A DNA stretch of 50,801 nt from Myxococcales bacterium (lineage in GTDB: Bacteria > Myxococcota_A > Polyangia > Polyangiales > Polyangiaceae), in contig JACPVJ010000150.1 of NCBI GenBank assembly GCA_016191785.1, forward strand, positions 1-50,801, written 5' to 3'. Shown here piece after piece: positions 25,866-32,598 of this stretch (position 1 is the first letter of the stretch; the number at the start of each line of letters is the position of its first letter). A model generated the notes under the pieces. The model had not been told where the DNA came from and did no database searches. It was given only the letters and a program-made list of their open reading frames with translations. A program made the position numbers and the translations under genes.

Positions 25866-26072
25866 GTGGACATCGACCAGCTGTCACCAGAGGCGCGCGC
25901 CTGGGTCGAGAAAGTCGAGCCCCTGTGGGCCCGCGCCCATCGCCTGGTCGAAAGGCGCCCCGACCTCGACGTGAGTGACGTCTTCCACGTGCTCAGGAAC
26001 TTGCAACGGACTCCCGCCGAAAGACTGCGCCGAGCGCTCTCCCATGGCCAGCATCGCCCTCACGGACGCTGA
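25866..26072 (+). CDS. Small helical partner of a nucleotidyltransferase
   Basis: A 68-residue acidic/amphipathic protein starts at GTG 25866 (IDQLSPEARAWVEKVEPLWA). It is predicted all-helical, then becomes basic at the end. It overlaps the nucleotidyltransferase gene by 29 bp, so the two are a unit. In many bacteria, small helical proteins next to MNT-type nucleotidyltransferases form toxin-antitoxin pairs, with either partner as the toxin; which applies here is not clear. It shows no HEPN motif (RxxxxxH). Confidence 0.6.
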   Translation: MDIDQLSPEARAWVEKVEPLWARAHRLVERRPDLDVSDVFHVLRNLQRTPAERLRRALSHGQHRPHGR

Positions 26073-26523
26073 GGTCCGTTTCTTCCAGGCGCTCGACGCA
26101 TTGGGCATTCGCTTCCTGATCGTCGGGCTCAGCGCGGCGGTGCTCCAGGGGGCCGATACGGTCACGGCTGACATCGACCTATGGCTCGAGGATCGCGGCG
26201 ACCCGCGCATCCACGAGGCTGCGCGCCGTGCTGGCGGCGTCTGGGTGCCTGGGCACTTCGGCATGGCTCCCCCGATGCTGGGGGGCGATGAGCTCAGCGA
26301 TCGACTCGACGTCGTCACGAGCTTGCATGGGTTGGAGTCCTTCGGCACGGAATACGCTGGTGCGCGGACGCTCGTCGCAGACGGTGTGTCGCTTCGTGTC
26401 CTTCCGCTGGAGAGGGTAATCGCCTCCAAGCGCGCGGCAGGACGGCGGAAGGATTTGGCGGTACTCCCAGCGTTGGAAGCAGCGGCTGCTGTCCTGGCGG
26501 AGGACTCGGAAGCAACGTCCTGA
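26044..26523 (+). CDS. MNT/DUF6036-like nucleotidyltransferase
   Basis: The 159-residue protein starts at ATG 26044 (ASIALTDAEVRFFQAL). It has the minimal nucleotidyltransferase pattern: a hydrophobic strand and Gly-Ser-like turn (FLIVGLSAAVLQG) followed by TADIDLWLE, where the D-x-D pair would bind metal, and a third acidic strand (RLDVVTSL). The C-terminus has LPLERVIASKRAAGRRKDL, a conserved element of DUF6036/AbiEii-type proteins. It could AMPylate or tRNA-modify a target, usually as one half of a toxin-antitoxin pair. Catalysis is inferred from the fold pattern only. Confidence 0.75.
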   Translation: MASIALTDAEVRFFQALDALGIRFLIVGLSAAVLQGADTVTADIDLWLEDRGDPRIHEAARRAGGVWVPGHFGMAPPMLGGDELSDRLDVVTSLHGLESFGTEYAGARTLVADGVSLRVLPLERVIASKRAAGRRKDLAVLPALEAAAAVLAEDSEATS

Positions 26524-26565
26524 ACGCGGTGCGGATTGTTGGGGGGGGGTCGAGCCAGCAGCGTC

Positions 26566-26859
26566 TCAGGTCTCGGTACGGCTGACGCGCGTTCCCCACG
26601 AGCGGTACTTCTGAGCGAGCTTGCCGGTCGCGTCGAGGATCCCGGCCTCGCGTAAGAGCTCGAGCTTCCGCTCGAACGACGGACGGTGAACGGCGGCGAT
26701 GAGCTCGGCGGGGGTCCGGGTGACGGGTAGTGGCCACCAGGAGCGTCCCGCATCACCGTCCGGTTGGTGCGTAGTCCTATGTTCCGCGATACCCGAGCAC
26801 GTCCTGACACGAGGAGTCGAGCGCGTGTTCAAACGCCTCCGCCCTCTCGCGCCTCCCAT
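26566..26859 (-). CDS. Small conserved-looking protein, start unclear
   Basis: The C-terminal 50 residues (PAELIAAVHRPSFERKLELL ... ILDATGKLAQKYRSWG) read like a genuine small helical protein. The N-terminal half lies over the 3' end of the neighbouring gene and looks non-coding, and no plausible start codon lies between the two parts. Either the start is non-canonical, a frameshift has removed the true start, or the gene is a remnant. It ends 42 bp from the convergent nucleotidyltransferase gene. Confidence 0.45.
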   Translation of the reverse strand: MGGARGRRRLNTRSTPRVRTCSGIAEHRTTHQPDGDAGRSWWPLPVTRTPAELIAAVHRPSFERKLELLREAGILDATGKLAQKYRSWGTRVSRTET

Positions 26860-27097
26860 CGACCGTGATCATGTGGAAACGGTAGAACGGCACCAGCGGT
26901 GGGTCGATCCGCTCCAGATGCAGCACGGTCGGGACGAAGAACATCACGGAGTTCAGCTTGCTGCTCCGCGTTTTCGTCAACCTCCGCACCAGGTCGGGGA
27001 TGTCGTACGTCGCTAGGAACGCGTTCACCCACTCGTGGATTATCTGCTGAGCCGCGGTGCCGCTCGCTACGCGCCCCGAGCGGAAGTTCTCGAACAT
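26777..27097 (-). CDS. Hypothetical protein, downstream half of an overlapping pair
   Basis: A 106-residue protein starts at ATG 27097 (FENFRSGRVASGTAAQQIIH). It has a helical first half and an aromatic, beta-rich second half (LNSVMFFVPTVLHLERIDPP). No ribosome-binding site is visible, and its start lies 31 bp inside the preceding gene. Read together, the two frames would make a smooth protein of about 180 residues, so a single-base frameshift is a real alternative to two overlapping genes. Family not recognised. Confidence 0.6.
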   Translation of the reverse strand: MFENFRSGRVASGTAAQQIIHEWVNAFLATYDIPDLVRRLTKTRSSKLNSVMFFVPTVLHLERIDPPLVPFYRFHMITVDGRRERAEAFEHALDSSCQDVLGYRGT

Positions 27098-27336
27098 TTC
27101 TGCGTGCGGGCCACCCCGCTTGCCTCGAGGTAGAACCTCTGTGCGTCCCTTGCGGACGGAAACCGTGCGACTTGTCCAATCTGTGACAGCAACTCATCGA
27201 GGTCGTCCAGCGCGCGGGCCAGCTCCGAGTCGGGGTGGAACCGGACTCCCGCGGCGGTCAGCTCGCTCCGCAGCCACTCGGCCGACTTGCCGATCGCGTC
27301 CAGCCCGTGGTCGTTGATTTCTACGCTATCGGTCAC
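27067..27336 (-). CDS. Hypothetical helical protein, upstream half of an overlapping pair
   Basis: An 89-residue protein starts MTDSVEINDHGLDAIGKSAE and is strongly helical and acidic through ALDDLDELLSQIGQV. Its last 12 residues (after FYLEASG) change character and become Arg/Ser-rich, which is where the next frame opens. This is what a frameshifted C-terminus looks like, so the first 75 residues may belong to the protein encoded at 26777-27097. No known domain. Confidence 0.6.
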   Translation of the reverse strand: MTDSVEINDHGLDAIGKSAEWLRSELTAAGVRFHPDSELARALDDLDELLSQIGQVARFPSARDAQRFYLEASGVARTQKCSRTSARGA

Positions 27337-27384
27337 TGCCCGAGCCTAACGACGCCGCTGCGTCTTGCGGTGGCCTCGCGCCTC

Positions 27385-27555
27385 TCAGCGCGCACGCGTT
27401 CGGGCGCTCCGCACGCTCCGACGACGGCCCACCTCCCGAAGGCGCATGACCAGGCGCAATGCCTCGACCGTCGACTCCGTGTCGGGGAACGCCTCGGCGA
27501 CGTCCTTCGGCAGGACGCGAACTCCCTCGCGGACGCTCTCCCACCAGGCGATCAT
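27385..27555 (-). CDS. Short hypothetical protein next to the tRNA fragment
   Basis: A 56-residue frame from ATG 27555 (IAWWESVREGVRVLPKDVAE) continues through ESTVEALRLVMRL to an Arg-rich end. The same frame stays open upstream into the tRNA fragment, where it would encode typical tRNA-derived residues (VEVQVLSF), so the longer version is an artefact. An intermediate CTG start with the PYLRKLGARGRKD segment is possible. Function unknown. Confidence 0.45.
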   Translation of the reverse strand: MIAWWESVREGVRVLPKDVAEAFPDTESTVEALRLVMRLREVGRRRSVRSARTRAR

Positions 27556-27687
27556 GTCCTTGCGCCCGCGGGCGCCGAGCTTGCGCAGGTAAGGATTCGG
27601 CCGGCCGTTCTCGACCCGAGCCTGCCTCTGGGGGACTAGCGCATCAAGCCTCGGACGAGCTGAGACGCCCCACCCAGGATGATTCAG

Positions 27688-27743
27688 TGCGAAGGAGAGG
27701 ACTTGAACCTCCACCCTATTACTAGGACTGGAACCTGAATCCA
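27688..27743 (-). tRNA. 3' fragment of tRNA-Leu(CAG), partial, likely attachment-site remnant
   Basis: On the minus strand, 55 nt match positions 28-72 of a class II leucine tRNA: anticodon arm TGGA-TTCAGGT-TCCA with anticodon CAG, a variable arm CCTA-GTAA-TAGG, a T-arm GGAGG-TTCAAGT-CCTCT, and the 3' acceptor strand CCTTCGC with discriminator A at 27688. No CCA is encoded. The fifth anticodon-stem pair fails (G-G), and nothing upstream forms a D-arm or the complementary GCGAAGG 5' strand, so the 5' half is missing. Homology beginning at the anticodon stem and running to the tRNA 3' end is the usual extent of tyrosine-integrase attachment sites. Confidence 0.85.
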
Positions 27744-27828
27744 CCGGGTGGCGAGCCGGTCCAGGACCAGCTCCGCCAGCCGGGGCGCGGCCAGCACCAC
27801 GCCCCGAGCTGGTCCCGCGCCTTGCCGC

Positions 27829-29571
27829 CTACTTGCACTCGAACGAGTACTTGTAGATCTCGTTCTTCACCGTGCCGTCTGCGGCGAAGGTCACGTGCGA
27901 GTGCGCGTGCGCCCGGAGGTTCGCGACCGTGCCCTGGCCGATCACCTGGAACGCGTAGACGTCGTCGAACGACTGCGGGAAGCCGCCGGACCACTTCATC
28001 GAATGATGCGACGGTCCGTTCGCGTGGTAGGTGTCGCCGAGGATCGTGCCCTGGCCGGTGAGCCCGGACGGGTTGACCAGTGTCTCGTACTGGTAGCGCC
28101 CCGACTTCTGGTTGACGAACGAGTGGCTCGAGAGGTGCAGATCGCCCTCGAGGAATACGAAGTCGTTGGCGCAGGGCACGTACTCGAAGAACGCGACCGG
28201 GAAGCGCTCGCCGGAGCTGGTCACCTGCACCGGAGGATTCGGGCCCTTGACCGTGGTCGTCGCCATGGCCGAGTTGTTCATGTAGTCCGGGTCCCACTCG
28301 ACGTAGTTGAGGCGGTTCTGAACCCAAACCGAATTGGTGATCGTGCCACCCTCTTCCGGCTTCACCACCACCTTGACGGTAGCAGAGGCGCCCGCTGCCA
28401 GGCCGCCGAGGTCGCACTCGACGTAGCCCCACGGCGCCGTGAAGCAGCTGCCCTGAGACGTCGAGGTCGACACGATCGGCAGGTCGGACGGCAGCCAATC
28501 GCTCAAGAACGCTTTGCTCGCGGCGTCGGGGCCGTTGTTGGTAACGACGATGGTGTAGGTGAGCGGCTTCTTGAACATCGCGGGGTCGGGGGCAGCGGTC
28601 ATTGCGACCGAGAGGTCCGCCACCACGGGCTTGATCACGGAGTACGTCGCGCTGAAGCTGTTGTTCCCGGGCGCCCAGTCCACTTCGTTGCCGGCGATGG
28701 ACGCGTCGATGGTCACCTGCCCGGGCGCGGTTCCCACGAAGCCCAGCTCGATCGGGAAGCCGTTCCAGACACCGAGGGTGCCAAGATCGCAGGTCGCGGT
28801 CGTGTCCGTCCACGTGCACGGGTTGGGCGCCGGCGAAGGCGGCGGGGGCGGCGGCATACCGGGGGGCGGAGGCGGGGGCGGCGCTCCGTACAGGGGCGGT
28901 GCCACGAACGTGAGCTTGCCCGGTCCGCTCAGCGTGAACGAGACCTTCACTCCCGTCGCGTCGGTCGGGCCTCGGTTGTCAGCGAAGAAATACGCGCGCG
29001 CCTCCTGGCCAAGGAACACGAAGCCGCCGGGCCAGGAGCTCACCCCGAGGTCGGCCCCCGTGTTCGGATGGATCAGCGTGCTCGCGCTGTAGGACTCGAC
29101 GACGCTTCCACCGACGCTCAAGCTCGAAGTGGAGTTGATGGCGCCGTCTGCGCTCGGTACGACGTCGAGCTGGACGCCGGTCTTCGCTCCAGCCTCGAGC
29201 TGGTCGGCGTGGCAGGTGACGGTGACACTGGCGGGCGCCGCGCCGCTGGCGGGGGCCTCGGTCTGCGTACAGGTGAGGTGCCCGTCCTGCGGGAACGCGG
29301 TGCCCGCCGTGAAGGCGCCGGACACCGTCATCGTGATCGTGACGTCGCTCAACACCTTGCCTGGGTCGGGCGGGTAGAAGGCCACGACCGACGACACCGG
29401 GAACGACGCGCCGATGGATCCGTCCGGTGGTGCCCACAGGTAGAAGAAGCCACCGTCGAGCCGCGCGTGCGCGGAGCGTGTGGCCTCGTCCGAAGTCGGC
29501 GTAACGCCGCACGCGACCAACAGCGAGATGCCAGCCGCCGCCAAAAATCCCAACCCCATGCGCTTCCCCAT
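27829..29571 (-). CDS. Lipoprotein with DUF11-type repeats
   Basis: ATG 29571 is preceded by AAGGAG and gives a signal ending LLVAC; the longer in-frame start at 29610 lacks these. The protein has 580 residues. Residues 30-220 are beta-rich, a polyproline block lies near 255-280, and at residues about 330-440 there is a DUF11-like domain (ADLSVAMTAAPDPAMFKK, then TYTIVVTNNGPDAAS) of the kind that builds surface fibres. The last 140 residues are a separate beta domain (FPVAFFEYVPCANDFVFLEG). It is probably surface-exposed and adhesive or structural. The upstream 180 bp contains a less GC-rich stretch (29627-29662) suited to divergent promoters for this gene and the one at 29755. Confidence 0.85.
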   Translation of the reverse strand: MGKRMGLGFLAAAGISLLVACGVTPTSDEATRSAHARLDGGFFYLWAPPDGSIGASFPVSSVVAFYPPDPGKVLSDVTITMTVSGAFTAGTAFPQDGHLTCTQTEAPASGAAPASVTVTCHADQLEAGAKTGVQLDVVPSADGAINSTSSLSVGGSVVESYSASTLIHPNTGADLGVSSWPGGFVFLGQEARAYFFADNRGPTDATGVKVSFTLSGPGKLTFVAPPLYGAPPPPPPPGMPPPPPPSPAPNPCTWTDTTATCDLGTLGVWNGFPIELGFVGTAPGQVTIDASIAGNEVDWAPGNNSFSATYSVIKPVVADLSVAMTAAPDPAMFKKPLTYTIVVTNNGPDAASKAFLSDWLPSDLPIVSTSTSQGSCFTAPWGYVECDLGGLAAGASATVKVVVKPEEGGTITNSVWVQNRLNYVEWDPDYMNNSAMATTTVKGPNPPVQVTSSGERFPVAFFEYVPCANDFVFLEGDLHLSSHSFVNQKSGRYQYETLVNPSGLTGQGTILGDTYHANGPSHHSMKWSGGFPQSFDDVYAFQVIGQGTVANLRAHAHSHVTFAADGTVKNEIYKYSFECK

Positions 29572-29754
29572 GATCCGCTCCTTCTGTCCGCCCCCGAACG
29601 GAACGTACACTTCGGCACCTGCGCCTACAATCGAAAAAAGTTACTAAATTCGAAGATTTGAGGACTGTGGGCGGGTGGCGATCGCCGCCCCGGCTGCGCA
29701 GCGGACGCGGAGGCGTCCCACACGTCGACGAGGCTCTTGGGCTAGCCTGGCGGC

Positions 29755-31839
29755 GTGAGCGTGGCGGCGGCACCGGAGATCTCCGTCCCCGACGTGTCTC
29801 TGTTCGCGCGGGGGCTGACGGCCGCGGGGCACACCACCCGCGCGGTGAAGCAACTGCACGCCCGCCTGTCTGCGCTCGACCCTGGCGCGAGCCTCGAGGC
29901 GCGTGAAGACGCGCTGATCGGCCTCGTGCGCTGGGTGTGCGACGGACCGAAGCCGCCCCCGGTCGAAGGCGCGCCCCCCGAGGCGATGGCCACCACGCGG
30001 TTGCGGCTCGTCGTGCGCGCGCTCGAGGTCGCGCCCGCGTTCCGCAAGCGGCTGCGCGGCAGCATCGAGTCGGTCTTGCGCGAGGCCAGCTCGCTCCGGC
30101 TCTTGTGCGAGGTCGGCCTGCCCAACGACCGCGGTCTGTTCGACGAGACCAGCGATCGGCTGGCGCGACGCTTCCTGCCGTCACCGCCCGATCACGGCGA
30201 CCTGGCCGGGATGTTCGCCCGCATGTTCGAGTCGCGGCGCGACGCGGACTGGCTCGCCGAGCTGCCGGCGGACCTGACCCTCGGGCTGCTCGAGCGGCTG
30301 GGTGACGTCTGGCAGCCGCTGCGCGACTCGACCGAGGACGCGCTGGCGCTCTTGACCACGCGCGTCTCGGCGCTGGGCTTGTCCGACGACATCCGGCAGC
30401 GCGGGCCCGGCGGGCCGGTGCGCGAGTCGCCGTTCTTCCGCCTGCCCCACGCGGCCCGCGAAGAGCTGCCGGATCTGTGCCTGCTTTGCCGCCGCGACAT
30501 GGTGGCCGTGCACGACAACCTCGAGCGCTTCGGGGTCAGCGTGGACGTGGTCTACCGGCTCGACGTGATCGCCAAGTCGCTGGATCGCGTCGAGGCCATC
30601 TTGGTGGCGCTGGACCCGCGCACCACCACCGAGCTGGTGACCGCCGAGACCTTGTTCTTGGCCGAGCTGTGCCGCGCGCGGCTGCGCGAGAGCAGCATTC
30701 GCGGCGTGGTGAAGGACAACACGCAGCTCCTGGCGCGCAAGGTGATCGAGCGCGCCGGCGAGACGGGCGAGCACTACATCACCGTCTCGCGCGGCGAGTG
30801 GTGGAAGATGCTGGCGTCGGCCGGCGGCGGCGGCTTCCTCACGGTGTTCACCTGCGTGGCGAAGTTCTTCACCAAGTGGGGGCACTTCGCGCCGGCGGTA
30901 GATGGCATGATCTCGGCGGTCAACTACGCCGGCAGCTTCGTCACCATGCAGTTCTTGGGGTTCACCCTGGCCACCAAGCAGCCCAGCATGACGGCGGCGG
31001 CGCTGGCGGGCTCGATTCGCGCGCAGCGCGACGCGCACCAGCTCGACGACCTGATCACCACCATCGCGCGCATCTGCCGCTCGCAGCTCGCGGCGGCGCT
31101 GGGCAACATCGGCGTGGTGATCCCCTCGGCGATCCTGTTCGACTTCGTGTTCCGCGCCGTGTACGGCCGCTCGTTCCTCGACGCCGAGACCGCGCAGTAC
31201 ACCGTGGACTCGTTCCACGTCTACAAGAGCGGCACCATCCCCTACGCCATCTTGACCGGCGTCTTGCTCTGGGCCTCGAGCCTGGGCGCGGGCTGGCTCG
31301 AGAACTGGGCAGTGTACCGGCGCATCCCCGAGGCCATCACCGAGCATCGCTTCAAGCGCTGGCTGGGCAAGGGCCTGTTCCGCTGGCTGGGCAAGATGGT
31401 GAAGAAGCACGTCGCGGGCTTCGGCGGCAGCGTGGCGCTGGGGGTGCTCTTGGGCATGATGCCCGCGTTCGGCAAGTTCTTCGGGCTGCCGCTCGACGTG
31501 CGCCACGTCACGCTCTCGTCGGGCGCCCTCGCGCTGTCGGTCAAAGCCCTGGGCCTCACCGCGCTGACCGATCCGAGCGTGGGCTGGGCAGCGCTCGGCA
31601 TCGCGGCCATCGGCAGCATGAACTTCGGCATCAGCTTCCTCTTGGCGCTGGGCGTCGCGTTCCGCGCGCGCGAGGTGCCCATCGGTCGCGGCATCCGGCT
31701 GCTCTTCGCGGTGCTGGGCCGCTTCTTGCGGTCACCGCTGCAGTTCTTCTACCCGCCGGCCAGCGAGGCGCCGGAGGTCTTCTCGCACCGCCCCAGCATG
31801 GCGCCCCGCGGCTCCGCCGTGTCGCTGCATCGACACTGA
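29755..31839 (+). CDS. SpecificRecomb-family (Gcr-like) inner-membrane protein
   Basis: This is a 694-residue protein. Residues 1-330 are soluble and helical. Residues about 335-660 hold membrane helices and the family signatures: GETGEHYITVSRGEWWKML, AGGGGFLTVFTC, SAVNYAGSFVTMQFLGFTLA and TKQPSMTAAALAG. This is the PF10136 pattern, named 'site-specific recombinase' after the gonococcal gcr gene. No DNA-cleavage motif of serine or tyrosine recombinases is present, and the many membrane helices argue that the family name is misleading. The start is GTG 29755. It is divergent from the DUF11 lipoprotein. Confidence 0.88.
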   Translation: MSVAAAPEISVPDVSLFARGLTAAGHTTRAVKQLHARLSALDPGASLEAREDALIGLVRWVCDGPKPPPVEGAPPEAMATTRLRLVVRALEVAPAFRKRLRGSIESVLREASSLRLLCEVGLPNDRGLFDETSDRLARRFLPSPPDHGDLAGMFARMFESRRDADWLAELPADLTLGLLERLGDVWQPLRDSTEDALALLTTRVSALGLSDDIRQRGPGGPVRESPFFRLPHAAREELPDLCLLCRRDMVAVHDNLERFGVSVDVVYRLDVIAKSLDRVEAILVALDPRTTTELVTAETLFLAELCRARLRESSIRGVVKDNTQLLARKVIERAGETGEHYITVSRGEWWKMLASAGGGGFLTVFTCVAKFFTKWGHFAPAVDGMISAVNYAGSFVTMQFLGFTLATKQPSMTAAALAGSIRAQRDAHQLDDLITTIARICRSQLAAALGNIGVVIPSAILFDFVFRAVYGRSFLDAETAQYTVDSFHVYKSGTIPYAILTGVLLWASSLGAGWLENWAVYRRIPEAITEHRFKRWLGKGLFRWLGKMVKKHVAGFGGSVALGVLLGMMPAFGKFFGLPLDVRHVTLSSGALALSVKALGLTALTDPSVGWAALGIAAIGSMNFGISFLLALGVAFRAREVPIGRGIRLLFAVLGRFLRSPLQFFYPPASEAPEVFSHRPSMAPRGSAVSLHRH

Positions 31840-31882
31840 GCGCGCGGCGCAGGCCCGAGGGGGGGTCACAGCTCCGCGCGAA

Positions 31883-32197
31883 TCAGCCGAGACCGAGTGA
31901 AAACTTCAGCGCGGCATCGACGGCCTCGAGCTTGTCGTTCGGCAGGGGTCCGATGGGCGTGTCGAGCCAGGTCTTCGGAATGGTCACCACTGAATCGGTG
32001 TTCACAACGCAGCGACGCGGGAGTCCCTCACGCTTCCCGAGGGGTACCTCGCTGGGAATGGCACGGACGGTGGTGGAGATCTCCGCGACCGTCACCGACG
32101 CACGGACCGCGTAGGCGGAGTCGCGGGATACGAGAACGACCGGGCGTCGTCCAGCCGGCAGCGGGAGCTTCGCCCACCACACCTCCCCTCGCCTCAT
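31883..32197 (-). CDS. mazF: MazF/PemK-family endoribonuclease toxin
   Basis: A 104-residue protein starts at ATG 32197, overlapping the antitoxin stop by ATGA. It has the MazF beginning RRGEVWWAKLPLPAGRRPVV, the central strand ASVTVAEISTTVRAIPSEV, and the conserved end CVVNTDSVVTIPKTWLDTPI followed by the C-terminal helix. MazF proteins cut single-stranded RNA at short motifs; some cut 16S or 23S rRNA. The in-frame TTG at 32203 is less likely given the ATGA coupling. Sequence specificity cannot be read from this. Confidence 0.92.
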   Translation of the reverse strand: MRRGEVWWAKLPLPAGRRPVVLVSRDSAYAVRASVTVAEISTTVRAIPSEVPLGKREGLPRRCVVNTDSVVTIPKTWLDTPIGPLPNDKLEAVDAALKFSLGLG

Positions 32198-32445
32198 TCC
32201 CAAGGCTCCCAGCTCGCAGTCGCCTCCTTCGCCGTCGTCGACGACTCGTCGGGTCTCTCTGGGGTGCGCAGGTACCCCTCGACATATCGCCGGTCCGCAT
32301 CACCCAACTGCTGCGCAGCGACCCATTGCTCCACGGCCTCCGCGATGGCTGCACTTCGAGAGAGGCGCTTCTTGGCCCGAGCCTTCTCGAGGGACTTCGC
32401 CGTAGCCACCGGAAGACTGATGGCAAGCTTGGTGACCGTGGTCAT
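32194..32445 (-). CDS. Ribbon-helix-helix-type antitoxin
   Basis: An 83-residue protein starts at ATG 32445 (TTVTKLAISLPVATAKSLEK). The first 45 residues fit a ribbon-helix-helix DNA-binding fold (strand KLAISLP, then helices SLEKARAKK and SRSAAIAEAVEQWV). The acidic C-terminus (YLRTPERPDESSTTAKEA) would wrap the toxin. ATG is preferred over the upstream start at 32526 because the upstream part is non-coding in character. It precedes the toxin and overlaps it by 4 bp, the standard order. A perfect palindrome 15 bp upstream is a candidate operator. Confidence 0.9.
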   Translation of the reverse strand: MTTVTKLAISLPVATAKSLEKARAKKRLSRSAAIAEAVEQWVAAQQLGDADRRYVEGYLRTPERPDESSTTAKEATASWEPWE

Positions 32446-32460
32446 ACCGTAGTGATACCA

Positions 32461-32476
32461 GCACGGCGCGCCGTGC
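32461..32476. promoter_or_regulatory. Perfect 16-bp palindrome, candidate antitoxin operator
   Basis: GCACGGCGCGCCGTGC is self-complementary over all 16 bases and lies 15 bp upstream of the antitoxin start. Ribbon-helix-helix antitoxins repress their own operon by binding such inverted repeats. In GC-rich DNA a palindrome can occur by chance, so binding is inferred from position and symmetry. Confidence 0.5.
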
Positions 32477-32598
32477 GCCACGGCTCGACCCCCGGCCACC
32501 CGCGCACCGGGCACCTGGGACCGCAATTCCGACGGGAAGGGCAGATCGGCCGTTCTCGGGCGTAGTGGGCACGAGCCCGCTCACCCTCACGGTGCCCC

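Noticed and set aside
29755..31839. Active mobile element based on the 'site-specific recombinase' gene
   Set aside because: No flanking repeats or cargo were found, the family is membrane-bound, and recombinase catalytic motifs are missing.
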